From the NCBI GenBank assembly GCA_001029295.1, contig LDXJ01000062.1:62001-126000 (forward strand): a stretch of 64,000 nt of DNA, given 5' to 3'. Every line of letters begins with the position of its first letter. Positions within the stretch are counted from its first letter, which is position 1. The notes under the pieces are model-generated. The model was not told where the DNA came from. It searched no databases and saw only the letters and a list, made by a program, of their open reading frames with translations. The position numbers and the translations under genes were made by a program. Positions 8,663 through 17,148 of this stretch are shown in pieces. This DNA comes from Peptococcaceae bacterium CEB3. Lineage in GTDB: Bacteria > Bacillota > Desulfitobacteriia > Desulfitobacteriales > Desulfitobacteriaceae.

Positions 8663-8731
8663 ATAGTGACAGCAAATTCATCCCCGGCCAAGGCACGCTG
8701 ACCGGCCGCGAGTAAACGAGCATAAGGGTGA

Positions 8732-9522
8732 GAAGGGCTGCTCTTCGGCACGGTCCGGGGAAGCTTCACCGGAGCGGTGGACAGGCCCGGACTCATTGAA
8801 CAAACGGCAGGCGGCACGCTCTTACTGGATGAGCTTGATTCGATGAGCTGGAACCTGCAGGCGAAGTTGCTGCGCGTTCTTCAGGAAGGGAAAGTCAGGC
8901 GGCTTGGGGATACCCGGGAGCGCGAGCTCGATGTCCGCTTCCTCGCTACCATCAGTGCCCCGGCAGAAGACAGCGTGCGCCAGGGTCGGATGCGCCCGGA
9001 CCTCTTTTACCGGCTGAGCGTGGTCGACCTGTACCTACCGCCTTTGCGGGAGCGGGGCGGGGATATCGAACTTTTGGTGGAGCATTTTTTGCAGGAACAT
9101 GCCAAGACACAGAAGAAAGGGGTTCCCCGTCTTCGGCCTGAAGTCGGGCGGCTTCTGCGCGAGCATGACTGGCCGGGCAATGTGCGCGAGCCTGCGCATG
9201 TGATTGAGGGAGGGCTTGTTCTAGCCGGAGAGGAATTTGGCCTGGAAGAATTGCCGAATTATTTGCGCTTTTGTACGGAAAAAAAGCGAAGCCCGGGCAG
9301 AGCGCGGCTCAGGAAGCCGCGGCAGCTGACGGTGAGCATTTACTTTCGCTCGCGGCAGAGCTTCCGGCTATGAATCTGCCGGAAAGGGTCGAATGGCTGG
9401 AAAAGAAATTGATTGCTGCCGCCGTGACGGAGGCTCAGGGAAACATGACGAGAGCGGCCAGGGCTCTTGGAATTTCCCGCCAGCTCCTGCAGTACAAGAT
9501 GCGGCGATACTCAGAAAGCTAA
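8732..9522 (+). pseudogene. Sigma-54-dependent activator, 5'-truncated and frameshifted
   Basis: The frame begins after a stop at 8729-8731 and enters directly at the sigma-54 contact loop GSFTGAVDRPG. Walker B (GGTLLLDELD), the sensor region (MRPDLFYRLSVVDLYLPPLRER) and WPGNVRE follow. The sensory domain and Walker A are missing. The frame shifts at a run of seven A (9282-9288), and the other frame supplies the C-terminal Fis-type helix-turn-helix ending GISRQLLQYKMRRYSES. Such activators use ATP to open sigma-54 promoters. Without Walker A this remnant cannot do so. Relatives often control catabolic methyltransferase operons, so it may be a lost regulator of this island. Confidence 0.85.
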
Positions 9523-9531
9523 GCTGGACCC

Positions 9532-9567
9532 AAATCGGGGCAAGACTATCGGTCTTGCCCCGATTTC
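9532..9567 (+). terminator. Terminator after the sigma-54 activator remnant
   Basis: AAATCGGGGCAAGAC and GTCTTGCCCCGATTT make a perfect 15-bp stem with a 5-nt loop. The T run is short. Confidence 0.8.
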
Positions 9568-9570
9568 GCC

Positions 9571-9605
9571 AGGGAACGGACCGGACTTAGAGAGGACCGT
9601 TCCCT
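9571..9605 (+). terminator. Second hairpin, possible terminator
   Basis: AGGGAACGG and CCGTTCCCT pair perfectly around a 17-nt loop. No T run follows, so its role is unsure. Confidence 0.45.
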
Positions 9606-9727
9606 GATACTTAAGCGCAGATGGTGAGTTTGATTTTTGAAAAACCAAATGCCTTAGTTTACCGTCTAACTAGAGGAGAAGGATTGTTGAGAAGCTCGAC
9701 GAACGAAGAAGACAAGCGGGAGGGAAC

Positions 9728-10581
9728 ATGAACGATAGAAACGGGGTGACCGGAGCTGAACCTGACCTTCTCTTGAAAGTGCACCTTCAGGCTTCAGCGT
9801 TCTCTGGCCCGGGGGCTTCTCCCTCCGGCAGCGCACCGGGAGCCGGAACGGATGAACAGCAGGGACCAGGCGACTTAGCCGCACAATTCTCCGCAAAGAG
9901 CGGAACGTTTGACTCCGCCGCAACTTGGCAAGTCTTGATTCCGATAGACAAGAAGAAGTTCCAGGATCTCAAGCAAGTCTACGACGTGAACAAACAGGTG
10001 GAGGTGGCCGGCCAGAAGATCTTATTCCGGAAGCTGTCAGTCTATCCGACCCGCATCAGCATTGACTTGGCCTGTGATCCGGCCAACACCAGGAAGATCC
10101 TGTTTTTTGACGACCTGGCCGTTGTCGACGAGAAAGGAAACAAGGTCGGCGCCATAGCGAACGGGATTTCCGGTTCAACTCCGGATGCGGATCACCGAAC
10201 CCTCTGTTACCAGAGCAATTACTTTGCTCAATCGAAAGAGTTATATATCGAAGGGAGCAGCATCCGGGCGGTCGATAAGTCGGAGGAGAGTGTCCGGGTG
10301 GATCTGAACAAGAGTACTCTGATTGGGAACCCGGCCGGCTGAAGCTAGAGAAGATCGTACGGACCGGCCAAACCGGCACACTCTATTTCACACTGACCAC
10401 GGATCCGGAGGAAGATCACGGCCAAGCTAACAGTGTGTTCAGCCCGGTCTTTAAGCGAGCGGACGGGACGGAGGGGAACTCACATTTTTCTTCAACGTCG
10501 CACTCCGGTTCGGGGTCGGAGAAGATAACTTATGATGTGCCTGTCGAGGACGGAAGTCCGGAATCATTACCCTTTTCATAG
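9728..10581 (+). pseudogene. DUF5643-like extracytoplasmic protein, truncated and frameshifted
   Basis: A 204-codon frame, then a shift near 10330-10340 into a second frame that reads on through LKLEKIVRTGQTGTLYFTL to a stop at 10579-10581. The core (VLIPIDKKKFQDLK, PTRISIDLACDPANTRK, FDDLAVVDEKG) resembles the immunoglobulin-like DUF5643 domain found in DUF4179 proteins, usually membrane-anchored and encoded beside ECF sigma factors. The N-terminal membrane anchor and DUF4179 domain expected for such proteins are absent, and no sigma factor gene is near. I read it as the broken distal part of a larger gene. The family call is by recollection and moderate. Confidence 0.5.
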
Positions 10582-10789
10582 ATGACTATCCAAGCAGAAT
10601 TTGCGGACATTTCAAAGTGAGAATCAAGTGACTGAGTTCGAGTTGAGAAAGCGGAATGTATGAGGATGCGGGAGCGGGGCGGTCCATTGCCGGCATTGCA
10701 CAGTACTGCGGAAGAGCGCGATATGCCGGGAATATTCTGCCGGAATTTCGGGTATTTTGAACTTGTGCCAGGTTTGTTAGCTGGTGCTA

Positions 10790-10818
10790 TTGACTTCGGC
10801 CCTCAACTGGCCTATATA
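10790..10818 (+). promoter_or_regulatory. Promoter of the phasin-like gene
   Basis: TTGACT (10790-10795), 17-nt spacer, TATATA (10813-10818), 25 nt before the ATG at 10843. Nothing is recognised between 10582 and 10789. Confidence 0.7.
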
Positions 10819-10842
10819 TTAATTGAGAGCGGAGGTGTCGAG

Positions 10843-11209
10843 ATGAAGGATTTGATTAAGAAAGGTCTCGCTTTGGCTCTGGGCATGGCAGTGGCCAGTT
10901 CGGGAACAGATCGAAAAAGTGGTGGACGAACTCGTCAAGAAAGGCGAGGTCTCGGCGTCTGAGTCCAAGAATTTGGTGGATGAACTGATCCGGAAAGGGG
11001 AAGAAGAACACCAGGCGATGCGTAAACGGATGCGGGACCATATGAAAGAGCATCTGAGCGAACTTGAGGTTCCATCCCATGAAGATGTGAAGAATTTGCA
11101 GAGCAAAGTGGAAGAACTGATGAACCGCCTTGACAAGCTGGAAGGCCGAGAGAGTGAGAAGAACCCGGGAGACCGGGGGAACCAAGGAGACCCGGAAAGC
11201 CGGGCGTGA
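10843..11209 (+). pseudogene. Phasin-like protein (COG3937 type) with a 1-nt frameshift
   Basis: ATG 10843 follows GGAGGTG and reads MKDLIKKGLALALGMAVASS, then the frame breaks at GGG 10902-10904. Removing one G joins it to EQIEKVVDELVKKGEVSASE and a long charged coiled coil ending in a Gly/Asp-rich tail at 11209. The rebuilt product is about 121 aa and resembles the small coiled-coil phasin-like proteins (COG3937) of Firmicutes, which often stand beside an AarF/UbiB gene, as here. Its cellular role in Clostridia is unknown. The indel may be a sequencing error. Confidence 0.7.
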
Positions 11210-11342
11210 TTCTGTTCGGCATCGGGACATAAGGTGCGTCTGTTTGCAGCGGGGCTGTGTTTCAGAAGGAGTATTCAGACAGGAATGATAAGGGGGCCTG
11301 AAGTGATTCAGGCTCCTTCGCTTAGCGTGAAAGGGTTTCAGT

Positions 11343-12564
11343 ATGATAGGCAAAAGAATGCGGCATTTTAAACGCTACCGGGTCGTGGCATCCGTCATGG
11401 CCAGGCACTGGTGGAAGAGATAGGACTCTTCCACCTTCTCTCCCTGCCCAGACGGTTGTTCACGGATATGGAAGAGGAAGAGGCCGATGCCAAGTCCATC
11501 GGGCAGCGGGTTCGTGAGGTCTGTGAAGAACTCGGACCGACCTTTGTCAAGATAGGTCAGATGGCCAGCTCGAGGCCTGACCTGATTCTGGAGGGGATCA
11601 TAAAAGAACTGGCGAAGCTCCAGGATCAAGTGCCTCCTTTCTCTTCCGCTGAAGCGCGGGAAATCATCGAAGAAGAGATGGGACTCCCTTTAGACCGTGT
11701 TTTCCGTGAGTTTGAGGAGGCTCCTTTGGCCGCCGCTTCGATCGGACAAGTGCACCGGGGCGTGCTCTTGAGCGGAGCCGAGGTGGCCGTTAAAGTTCAG
11801 AGACCGGAGATTCGCGGCATCATTGAGACAGACCTGGAGATCCTGACGGATTTGGCGGTCCTGGCCGAACACCGCCTGGAATGGGCGGCCCGCTATCGCC
11901 TGAGCGAAATCGTCGAAGAATTCGGCCGCTCCCTCACTGCGGAAATGGATTACACCATTGAAGGGCGGAATGCCGAACGGATTGCAAAGCAATTCACGCA
12001 GGAGCCGTATATCTCGGCGAGACAGTCAACGATCTTTTTGCCGTTGCCTTTCGCCATCACATACGAATTCCCGCCGATCTCACCCTGGTCGGGAAATCTC
12101 TCCTCACTTTAGAAGGATTGGTGGAGACGCTCGATCCGGAGCTCAGCATCATGGACATCGCTCAGCCTTTTGGGCGACGGCTGCTCATGGAGCGTTTCCG
12201 GCCGTCCAACATCGCGGAGCAGGCCTGGCAAAATTTAAACGAGTACGGGGACATGGTCCTTGAACTTCCCAAACAACTCAAGGAACTCCTGCGCAATGCG
12301 CAGCGCGGGCGTTTAAGCTTGCAAATCCGCCTACCTGAGACGAATGATTTTCTGCGCAAACTGGACCGCATGACGAATCAGCTTTCGTTCAGCATCGTAT
12401 TGCTTTCCTTCAGCATTGTCATGGCGGGGCTCATCATTGCCTCCGCTCAGTCAACCCGTCCTATCCTGCTCTTTCACATTCCGGCGATCGAACTGGGCTT
12501 TGTCTTTGCAACGCTGATGTTTGTCTGGATGATCTTCGCCATCTTCCGCTCGGGAAGATTTTGA
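11343..12564 (+). pseudogene. AarF/UbiB (ABC1) kinase with internal deletion
   Basis: The gene starts MIGKRMRHFKRYRVVASVMARH, breaks frame near 11408, continues EEIGLFHLLSLPRRL and the conserved GPTFVKIGQMASSRPDL, and keeps the Ala-rich loop AAASIGQVH and the Lys segment AVKVQRPEIR. At about 12005 it jumps from the AERIAKQF helix to the C-terminal YLGETVNDLF region. The segment that should hold the HADPHPGN catalytic loop and the DFG motif is gone, about 400 nt by comparison with the usual length near 550 aa. The tail keeps two membrane helices. The protein cannot be an active kinase or ATPase. Confidence 0.85.
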
Positions 12565-12782
12565 ATACCCTAAAGTTGACTTTGCAGTGGGCGGTTTCGG
12601 CATAACTCATCCTCGGCCGTTCTGCATTACTTCCACGACATCGGCCTCGACGAAACTCTCCACCGGAGAGTTATGCCATTGAAGAGTCACGTTCTGCCTG
12701 AATGGCTCGCTTACTGCTGTATCCCTTGGGATATTCTCAGCCTTGGTTGTTCTCAGTATGGGGTTTCCACATTCTTCCCGGC

Positions 12783-12811
12783 TTGACGTTTGCCACAATT
12801 CGGAGTATGTT
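12783..12811 (+). promoter_or_regulatory. Promoter of the gntR-corrinoid protein unit
   Basis: TTGACG (12783-12788), 17-nt spacer, TATGTT (12806-12811). The predicted start near 12818 is directly followed by an operator. The 12565-12782 interval holds nothing else recognised. Confidence 0.65.
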
Positions 12812-12825
12812 GTTTCTTAGGGAGA

Positions 12826-12837
12826 TTGTCTATACAA
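12826..12837 (+). promoter_or_regulatory. Operator 3 of the GntR regulon (autoregulation)
   Basis: TTGTCTATACAA, the exact reverse complement of operator 1. It covers about +9 to +20 of the gntR transcript and lies about 100 nt before the gntR start codon. Confidence 0.7.
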
Positions 12838-12935
12838 ATCACGCAAGAGTCTTCGAGAGTCAGGGTGAGCTCAGAGGACGGGACAAGGGTGCTGGTGTTG
12901 AGCGGACTGAAGCTATAGAAGTGGGTGTTTTGACC

Positions 12936-13694
12936 ATGCAGGAAGGCGATTCGATTGACAAGAATTCAGTCATTCCCATATATTATCAGTTGGCCAAACT
13001 CATGAGGGAACAAATTCGGCGGGGAGAGTTTAAGCCGGGGGAAGCTCTGCCCACGGAAATCGAGATTGCCAACCGCTATGAAATCAGCCGGATGACGGTT
13101 AGGAGATCCATCGCAGAACTGGTAGCGGAAGGTATGGTCTATGCGCTTCAGGGAAAAGGGACTTTTGTGGCAAGTCCGAAGCTGGACAATGTAGTTTTCG
13201 AACTGAATAATTTCAGCCGGGAGATGGCCCAAAGAGGATTGAACTTCAAAACAACCCTTCTGCAAGCGAAGATCGTCCGGGCTGATGAAGAATTGAAAGA
13301 GAAATTCCGGCTGCTGGGTGGGGGAACGTACAGAATTCTGCACTTTCGCACGGTTACGTCTGCGGAAGACGAGCGCCTGAGCCTTGAAAACAAGTACATT
13401 ATTTACACCAAAAGCAAACCCCTTTTGGAGTCGGAACTAAATGATCCGACCTTGCCGGGCTTGATTGCTTCCCACAGCGACTACCTGCCGGTTAGCGCCA
13501 AGAAGGTTCTTAAGGCAGCGGTGGCGACCGATGAAGAAGCGACGCTGCTCGGGATCGCTGCCGGCGCTCCCCTGTTCCTGGTCGAGACGACTGTTTTTGA
13601 TCCGGACCTTAAGCCTGTTGGTTGGAGCAAGTCCATTTACCGAGGGGACAGGTATAAGATCACAAGCTATGATGGATGGTATCAAAAGGAGTAG
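12936..13694 (+). CDS. GntR-family transcriptional regulator, HutC subfamily
   Basis: A 252-aa regulator with an N-terminal winged helix (IPIYYQLAKLMREQIRRGEF, then ALPTEIEIANRYEISRMTVR, about residues 13-80) and a C-terminal UTRA effector domain (about 95-240). HutC-type proteins bind palindromes of the form found here (TTGTATAKACAA) and release DNA when a small ligand fills the UTRA pocket. ATG 12936 is the best start for the family length, though its ribosome site is weak; the frame is open further upstream, across the operator. It is followed 20 nt later by a corrinoid protein gene. I infer that it represses its own promoter and both methyltransferase operons. Confidence 0.88.
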   Translation: MQEGDSIDKNSVIPIYYQLAKLMREQIRRGEFKPGEALPTEIEIANRYEISRMTVRRSIAELVAEGMVYALQGKGTFVASPKLDNVVFELNNFSREMAQRGLNFKTTLLQAKIVRADEELKEKFRLLGGGTYRILHFRTVTSAEDERLSLENKYIIYTKSKPLLESELNDPTLPGLIASHSDYLPVSAKKVLKAAVATDEEATLLGIAAGAPLFLVETTVFDPDLKPVGWSKSIYRGDRYKITSYDGWYQKE

Positions 13695-13714
13695 CGCCGG
13701 GAGGAGGTAAAGAA

Positions 13715-14365
13715 GTGGACGAGCCATTGGAATTGGCCATGGGTGAACTCGATGAAGAAAAAGTCCTGGCCCTGGTCGAAGAGCGAATTCAGGCGGGAGT
13801 CAGCCCGACAGAGATCGTAGAAAGCTGCCGTAACGGTGTGGAAATTGTGGGGAGGCGCTACAGCGACGGGGTGTACTTTCTCTCGGATTTGATCATGTCC
13901 GAGGAGATTTTCCGGGGTGTGATGCGTCTTGTCGAGCCGCACATTCCTCAGGGAGAGGAGACGAACGGGTATACGGTCGTCATGGGTACGATTGAGGGCG
14001 ACATCCACGACCTGGGGAAAAACATCATAATTTATCTTCTGCGTTCGTCCGGTTTTCGCGTCTACGACATGGGCGTCGATGTCTCTCCGGAAAGATTTGT
14101 TCAGGCTGTGAGCGAGACGAAAACTTGCATCCTCGGGATCAGTGTTCTCCTTTCCTTCTGTGTCGGCTCGATTAAGAAGGTAGTAGACCTTTTGGAGGAG
14201 GCGGGCTTGAGGAATAAGGTCAAGGTGGTCGTCGGCGGCTATACAGTCAGTGAGTTAGTGCGGGAATATACCGGGGTGGACTACTATGCCAGCGATGCAT
14301 CACAGGCTTTACGGATTATTCGGGAAATCGCAGAGAGAGACTGCCCCCGTCAAATAGAGAAATAA
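13715..14365 (+). CDS. Corrinoid protein, cotranscribed with gntR
   Basis: A 216-aa corrinoid protein: helical cap (residues 1-85) and cobalamin domain with GDIHDLGKN, placing the cobalt ligand His at residue 98, then VVVGGYTVSE. GTG 13715 has GGGAGGAGG 6 nt upstream. Its neighbour on the left is the repressor gene. The rest of the second methyltransferase operon has its own promoter beginning at 14417, so this gene is expressed with the regulator. It may be a spare methyl carrier, or one that serves a different MT I from the protein at 17149. Confidence 0.93.
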   Translation: MDEPLELAMGELDEEKVLALVEERIQAGVSPTEIVESCRNGVEIVGRRYSDGVYFLSDLIMSEEIFRGVMRLVEPHIPQGEETNGYTVVMGTIEGDIHDLGKNIIIYLLRSSGFRVYDMGVDVSPERFVQAVSETKTCILGISVLLSFCVGSIKKVVDLLEEAGLRNKVKVVVGGYTVSELVREYTGVDYYASDASQALRIIREIAERDCPRQIEK

Positions 14366-14416
14366 AAAATAGAAAAATTATCAGATAGAGAATTTTAAAT
14401 AGTTTGCCTAAGGGTA

Positions 14417-14445
14417 TTGACCCGCTCTTTACACCGTGCTAAGAT
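14417..14445 (+). promoter_or_regulatory. Promoter of the second methyltransferase operon
   Basis: TTGACC (14417-14422), 17-nt spacer, TAAGAT (14440-14445). The start point near 14452 is followed at once by an operator. Confidence 0.8.
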
Positions 14446-14459
14446 CGAAATAGACTAAT

Positions 14460-14488
14460 TTGTATATACAATTACACAAATATACAAG
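14460..14488 (+). promoter_or_regulatory. Operator 4 of the GntR regulon plus a partial site
   Basis: TTGTATATACAA (14460-14471) is a perfect 12-bp palindrome, the same form as the operator known for HutC-type TreR. A weaker copy, read on the other strand as CTTGTATATTTG, sits at 14477-14488. The position just after the start point fits repression. Confidence 0.75.
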
Positions 14489-14828
14489 TTGATCTATTTA
14501 TTCTAGGATTTTTAAATATTTAGTCTCACGGGAAGAATCACCGCCCCCGTCGAGTTTCCCTCACCGCAGCAGATCCGACAAGAATAAAGAAGAAAGATGT
14601 GAAGAAACCGAAAATGGGCAAAATCGAAATACCGGGGCTTGAGGAAAGGGGAAAAAGAGGCCGATGGAGAATTAAACTGAACGAAGTTCCGGCTTTCGCT
14701 AAGCCGACTGGAGCAAGTGCATGAAGAACCGCCTTCAGTCGGGAAGGCTGTCGGGTGTTCAAAGTGCGGCCCGGAACGGAGTTTTGGGTCTCCGGAAAGC
14801 AAATTCGAAAACTTAGGAGGTCTAAGAG
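14489..14828 (+). other. Long leader of the second methyltransferase operon
   Basis: About 340 nt without a gene. It holds a short hairpin (GGCTTTCGCTAAGCC near 14694-14708) and a CGACTG/CAGTCG pairing around 14707-14742. I looked for a cobalamin riboswitch and did not find its conserved box. A GGAGG for the next gene ends it. Confidence 0.45.
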
Positions 14829-15620
14829 ATGCTTATCATTGGCGAGAAGTTGAACAGTGCCATTCCTTCCGTGCGGGAGGCGATGTTGAAAAAGGATGTC
14901 GAGTTCATTAAAGAACTGGCTAAGAAGCAGGCCGCCGGCGGAGCGGACTTCCTCGACATCAATACGGCCCAGGGAAACAGTGAAATCGACGATATGGCGT
15001 GGGTTGTGCAAGCGGTGCAGGAGGTCGTCGATGTTCCGCTCTGCATTGACAGCGTCAGTCCGGAAGTGGTCAAAAAAGGCTTGCTGACCGCGGAAGGCAA
15101 GACGATGCTGAATTCCATCAGCATGGAGGCCGCCCGGCTCGAGGGGATGCTTCCCCTGATTAAGGAATACGATTGCTCCGTCATCGCTTTGACGATGGAC
15201 GACAACGGAATTCCGAAGACTGCGGAAGAACGCATCCGGATTGCAGGCCAGCTTGTCGAGGTCTTCAAGCGGGAAAACATTGACATGGAAAAAGTCTATT
15301 TTGATCCCCTGGTCTTGCCTCTGGCCGTGGACAGCAACAACGGAGTCGTCTTCTTTGAATGCCTGTCTGAAATAAAGCGCTTGTTCAATGGCAAAACGGT
15401 GTCAGGCCTGAGCAATGTCTCACATTCGCTTCCGAAGCGCAAGTTGATCAACCGCAATTTCCTGACGATTTGCATGAGCCATGGAATGGATGCGGCGATT
15501 ATGGATCCGACGGATGCGAAAATCACCAGTGCCTTGATCGCGACGAATTTGCTTCTAAACAAGGACCGTTTTTCCCGCAATTACTTGAAAGCCTTCCGCA
15601 GCAACGTTTTGGAAGACTAG
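14829..15620 (+). CDS. Methyltetrahydrofolate:corrinoid methyltransferase (MT II type)
   Basis: A 263-aa pterin-binding TIM barrel, the paralogue of the protein at 4715. It has MLIIGEKLNSAIPSVREAM at the start, LTMDDNGIPKTAEERI in the folate site, and VSGLSNVSHSLPKRK with the catalytic-type Asn. It should transfer the methyl group from the corrinoid protein to tetrahydrofolate, feeding the Wood-Ljungdahl pathway. TTAGGAGGT stands 9 nt before ATG 14829. It is first in a long operon with MT I, corrinoid protein and activator genes. Confidence 0.92.
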   Translation: MLIIGEKLNSAIPSVREAMLKKDVEFIKELAKKQAAGGADFLDINTAQGNSEIDDMAWVVQAVQEVVDVPLCIDSVSPEVVKKGLLTAEGKTMLNSISMEAARLEGMLPLIKEYDCSVIALTMDDNGIPKTAEERIRIAGQLVEVFKRENIDMEKVYFDPLVLPLAVDSNNGVVFFECLSEIKRLFNGKTVSGLSNVSHSLPKRKLINRNFLTICMSHGMDAAIMDPTDAKITSALIATNLLLNKDRFSRNYLKAFRSNVLED

Positions 15621-15731
15621 GCTCTAGTCTCAACAAGAGGAGCGAAACGGGAGAGGGAGGTGGCGGCGGAAAGAAAATCTGCGGTTCGGGTTCTGGGCCA
15701 AAATCGGAAAATTAACGTTGGAGGTGTCGGA

Positions 15732-16907
15732 ATGTCAATGGGCAAAGAAGAACTTTTTCAAGAAAGGTTAAACCGCTATACAACCGCCCTCAAAGGAGGG
15801 AAACCGGACAAGGTGCCGATCCGGCTGCAGTTGAGCGAGTTTATGGCGGCCTATGCCGGAATAAAGTTGCAAGACATCTATTACGATTTGGATAATAACA
15901 TTGCAGCAGTTGACAAAATCCTTACGGATTTCGATATGGATGTGTGCGGCGGGGCGCCCAGCCTTTGGTGGGCCGGCTTGCATGATGCGGTCGGAGCCAA
16001 ATACCTCAAGTTTGCGGGACGCGAACTGGAAGAGAACCGGCAATTTCAATATGTTGAAGAAGACTATATGAAGGCGGACGACTATGACGCCTTTATCGCC
16101 GACCCGACGAAATGGATTCTGGAAGCCTATCTCCCGCGCATTCACGAAGAATTTGCCGAGCCGGGCTCATATCGAGCCAATCTGGCTTTGATTAAGGGAA
16201 CTGCGGCCATGATGATGGCCAATGGCGCTTCCCAGCAGGCTGGCGCCCATTGGGCTAAAGACTTCGGCATGCCTCTGTCTATTGCCGGGATAAGCAAGGC
16301 TCCTTTTGATACCTTAGGCGACACGCTGCGGGGCCTCAAAGGAATTATGATGGACCTGCGCAAGCGCCCGGACAAAGTCCTGGCCGCGACCGAGATGCTG
16401 GTCGGGCACAACATTTTCTATGGCATGGCCACAGCCGGCGGGGACACGACGCTGCCTTGCTTCATGCCCCTGCACCGGGGAAGTTTTCCGTTCCTCAATC
16501 CGACACAGTGGGATACGTTCTACTGGCCTTCGCTGAAGGCTGTGATTGAGGGCATGTGGAAGCTGGGTAAACAGACGATGTTCTATGCGGAAGGCAACTG
16601 GACGCCGTACCTGGAAAAGATCGCCGAGCTGCCGGATCACAGCATTGTCTTCCACGCGGATCAGACCGACATGGCAAAAGCTAAGGAAGTGCTGGGCGGG
16701 AGGTTCTGCTTGAGCGGGAACGTGCCGAACACACTGCTGGCCTATGGCAAACCGGCTGAAGTCAAAGAGTATGTGAAACGGCTTCTCCACGATAATGCCG
16801 TAGACGGGGCCTTCATCATCGACAGTGCCGGGGTTATGCAGACAGACGTTAAGGCTGAGAATGTGTTTGCTCTCATTGAAGCGGCCAGAGAATTTGGGAC
16901 TTATTGA
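15732..16907 (+). CDS. UroD-family methyltransferase (MT I type)
   Basis: A 391-aa protein of the UroD superfamily. It is longer than the protein at 6236 and only distantly alike, so the two MT I proteins probably act on different substrates. The segment FYAEGNWTPYLEKI and the later VFHADQTDM stand where MtaA-type enzymes carry zinc ligands. Here Glu, Asp and His are the candidates rather than the usual H-x-C. ATG 15732 follows GGAGGTGTC; ATG 15738 is also possible. Downstream come a 59-aa protein and the corrinoid protein. The methyl donor is not readable. Confidence 0.85.
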   Translation: MSMGKEELFQERLNRYTTALKGGKPDKVPIRLQLSEFMAAYAGIKLQDIYYDLDNNIAAVDKILTDFDMDVCGGAPSLWWAGLHDAVGAKYLKFAGRELEENRQFQYVEEDYMKADDYDAFIADPTKWILEAYLPRIHEEFAEPGSYRANLALIKGTAAMMMANGASQQAGAHWAKDFGMPLSIAGISKAPFDTLGDTLRGLKGIMMDLRKRPDKVLAATEMLVGHNIFYGMATAGGDTTLPCFMPLHRGSFPFLNPTQWDTFYWPSLKAVIEGMWKLGKQTMFYAEGNWTPYLEKIAELPDHSIVFHADQTDMAKAKEVLGGRFCLSGNVPNTLLAYGKPAEVKEYVKRLLHDNAVDGAFIIDSAGVMQTDVKAENVFALIEAAREFGTY

Positions 16908-16925
16908 ACGGGGAGGTAATGAAAA

Positions 16926-17105
16926 ATGACGGATATGCCGAAAAAAGAGGATATGCATGGCAACCCTCCGGGAGTCTGCGTCCCCTGGGAAGAAAAGATG
17001 AAGGAGTTCGGGCTGATTGCCGGAAACCCTGAAACCATAAAGAAGGAATGGGAGAAGATAGACGCTTTTGCTTATGTCTATCTTTGGTACTGGGTTCATC
17101 GTTAA
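16926..17105 (+). CDS. Small protein of unknown function, 59 aa, in the methyltransferase operon
   Basis: ATG 16926 follows GGGGAGGT at a good distance, 18 nt after the MT I stop, and the frame ends at 17105. It is rich in charged and aromatic residues, with PGVCVPWEEKMKEFGLIAG in the middle and WYWVHR at the end, and has no membrane segment. I know no family for it. Its place between MT I and the corrinoid protein, tight spacing and strong ribosome site argue for a real accessory subunit or a peptide that helps the complex. Confidence 0.6.
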   Translation: MTDMPKKEDMHGNPPGVCVPWEEKMKEFGLIAGNPETIKKEWEKIDAFAYVYLWYWVHR

Positions 17106-17148
17106 AAGCGGGCACAACTATCTTGGAAAATTGGGAGGAATCGTGAAA

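Noticed and set aside
14520-14828. Possible cobalamin riboswitch before the MT II gene
   Set aside because: A corrinoid operon makes it tempting, but I could not find the conserved B12 box or the usual core. The operators upstream explain regulation better.
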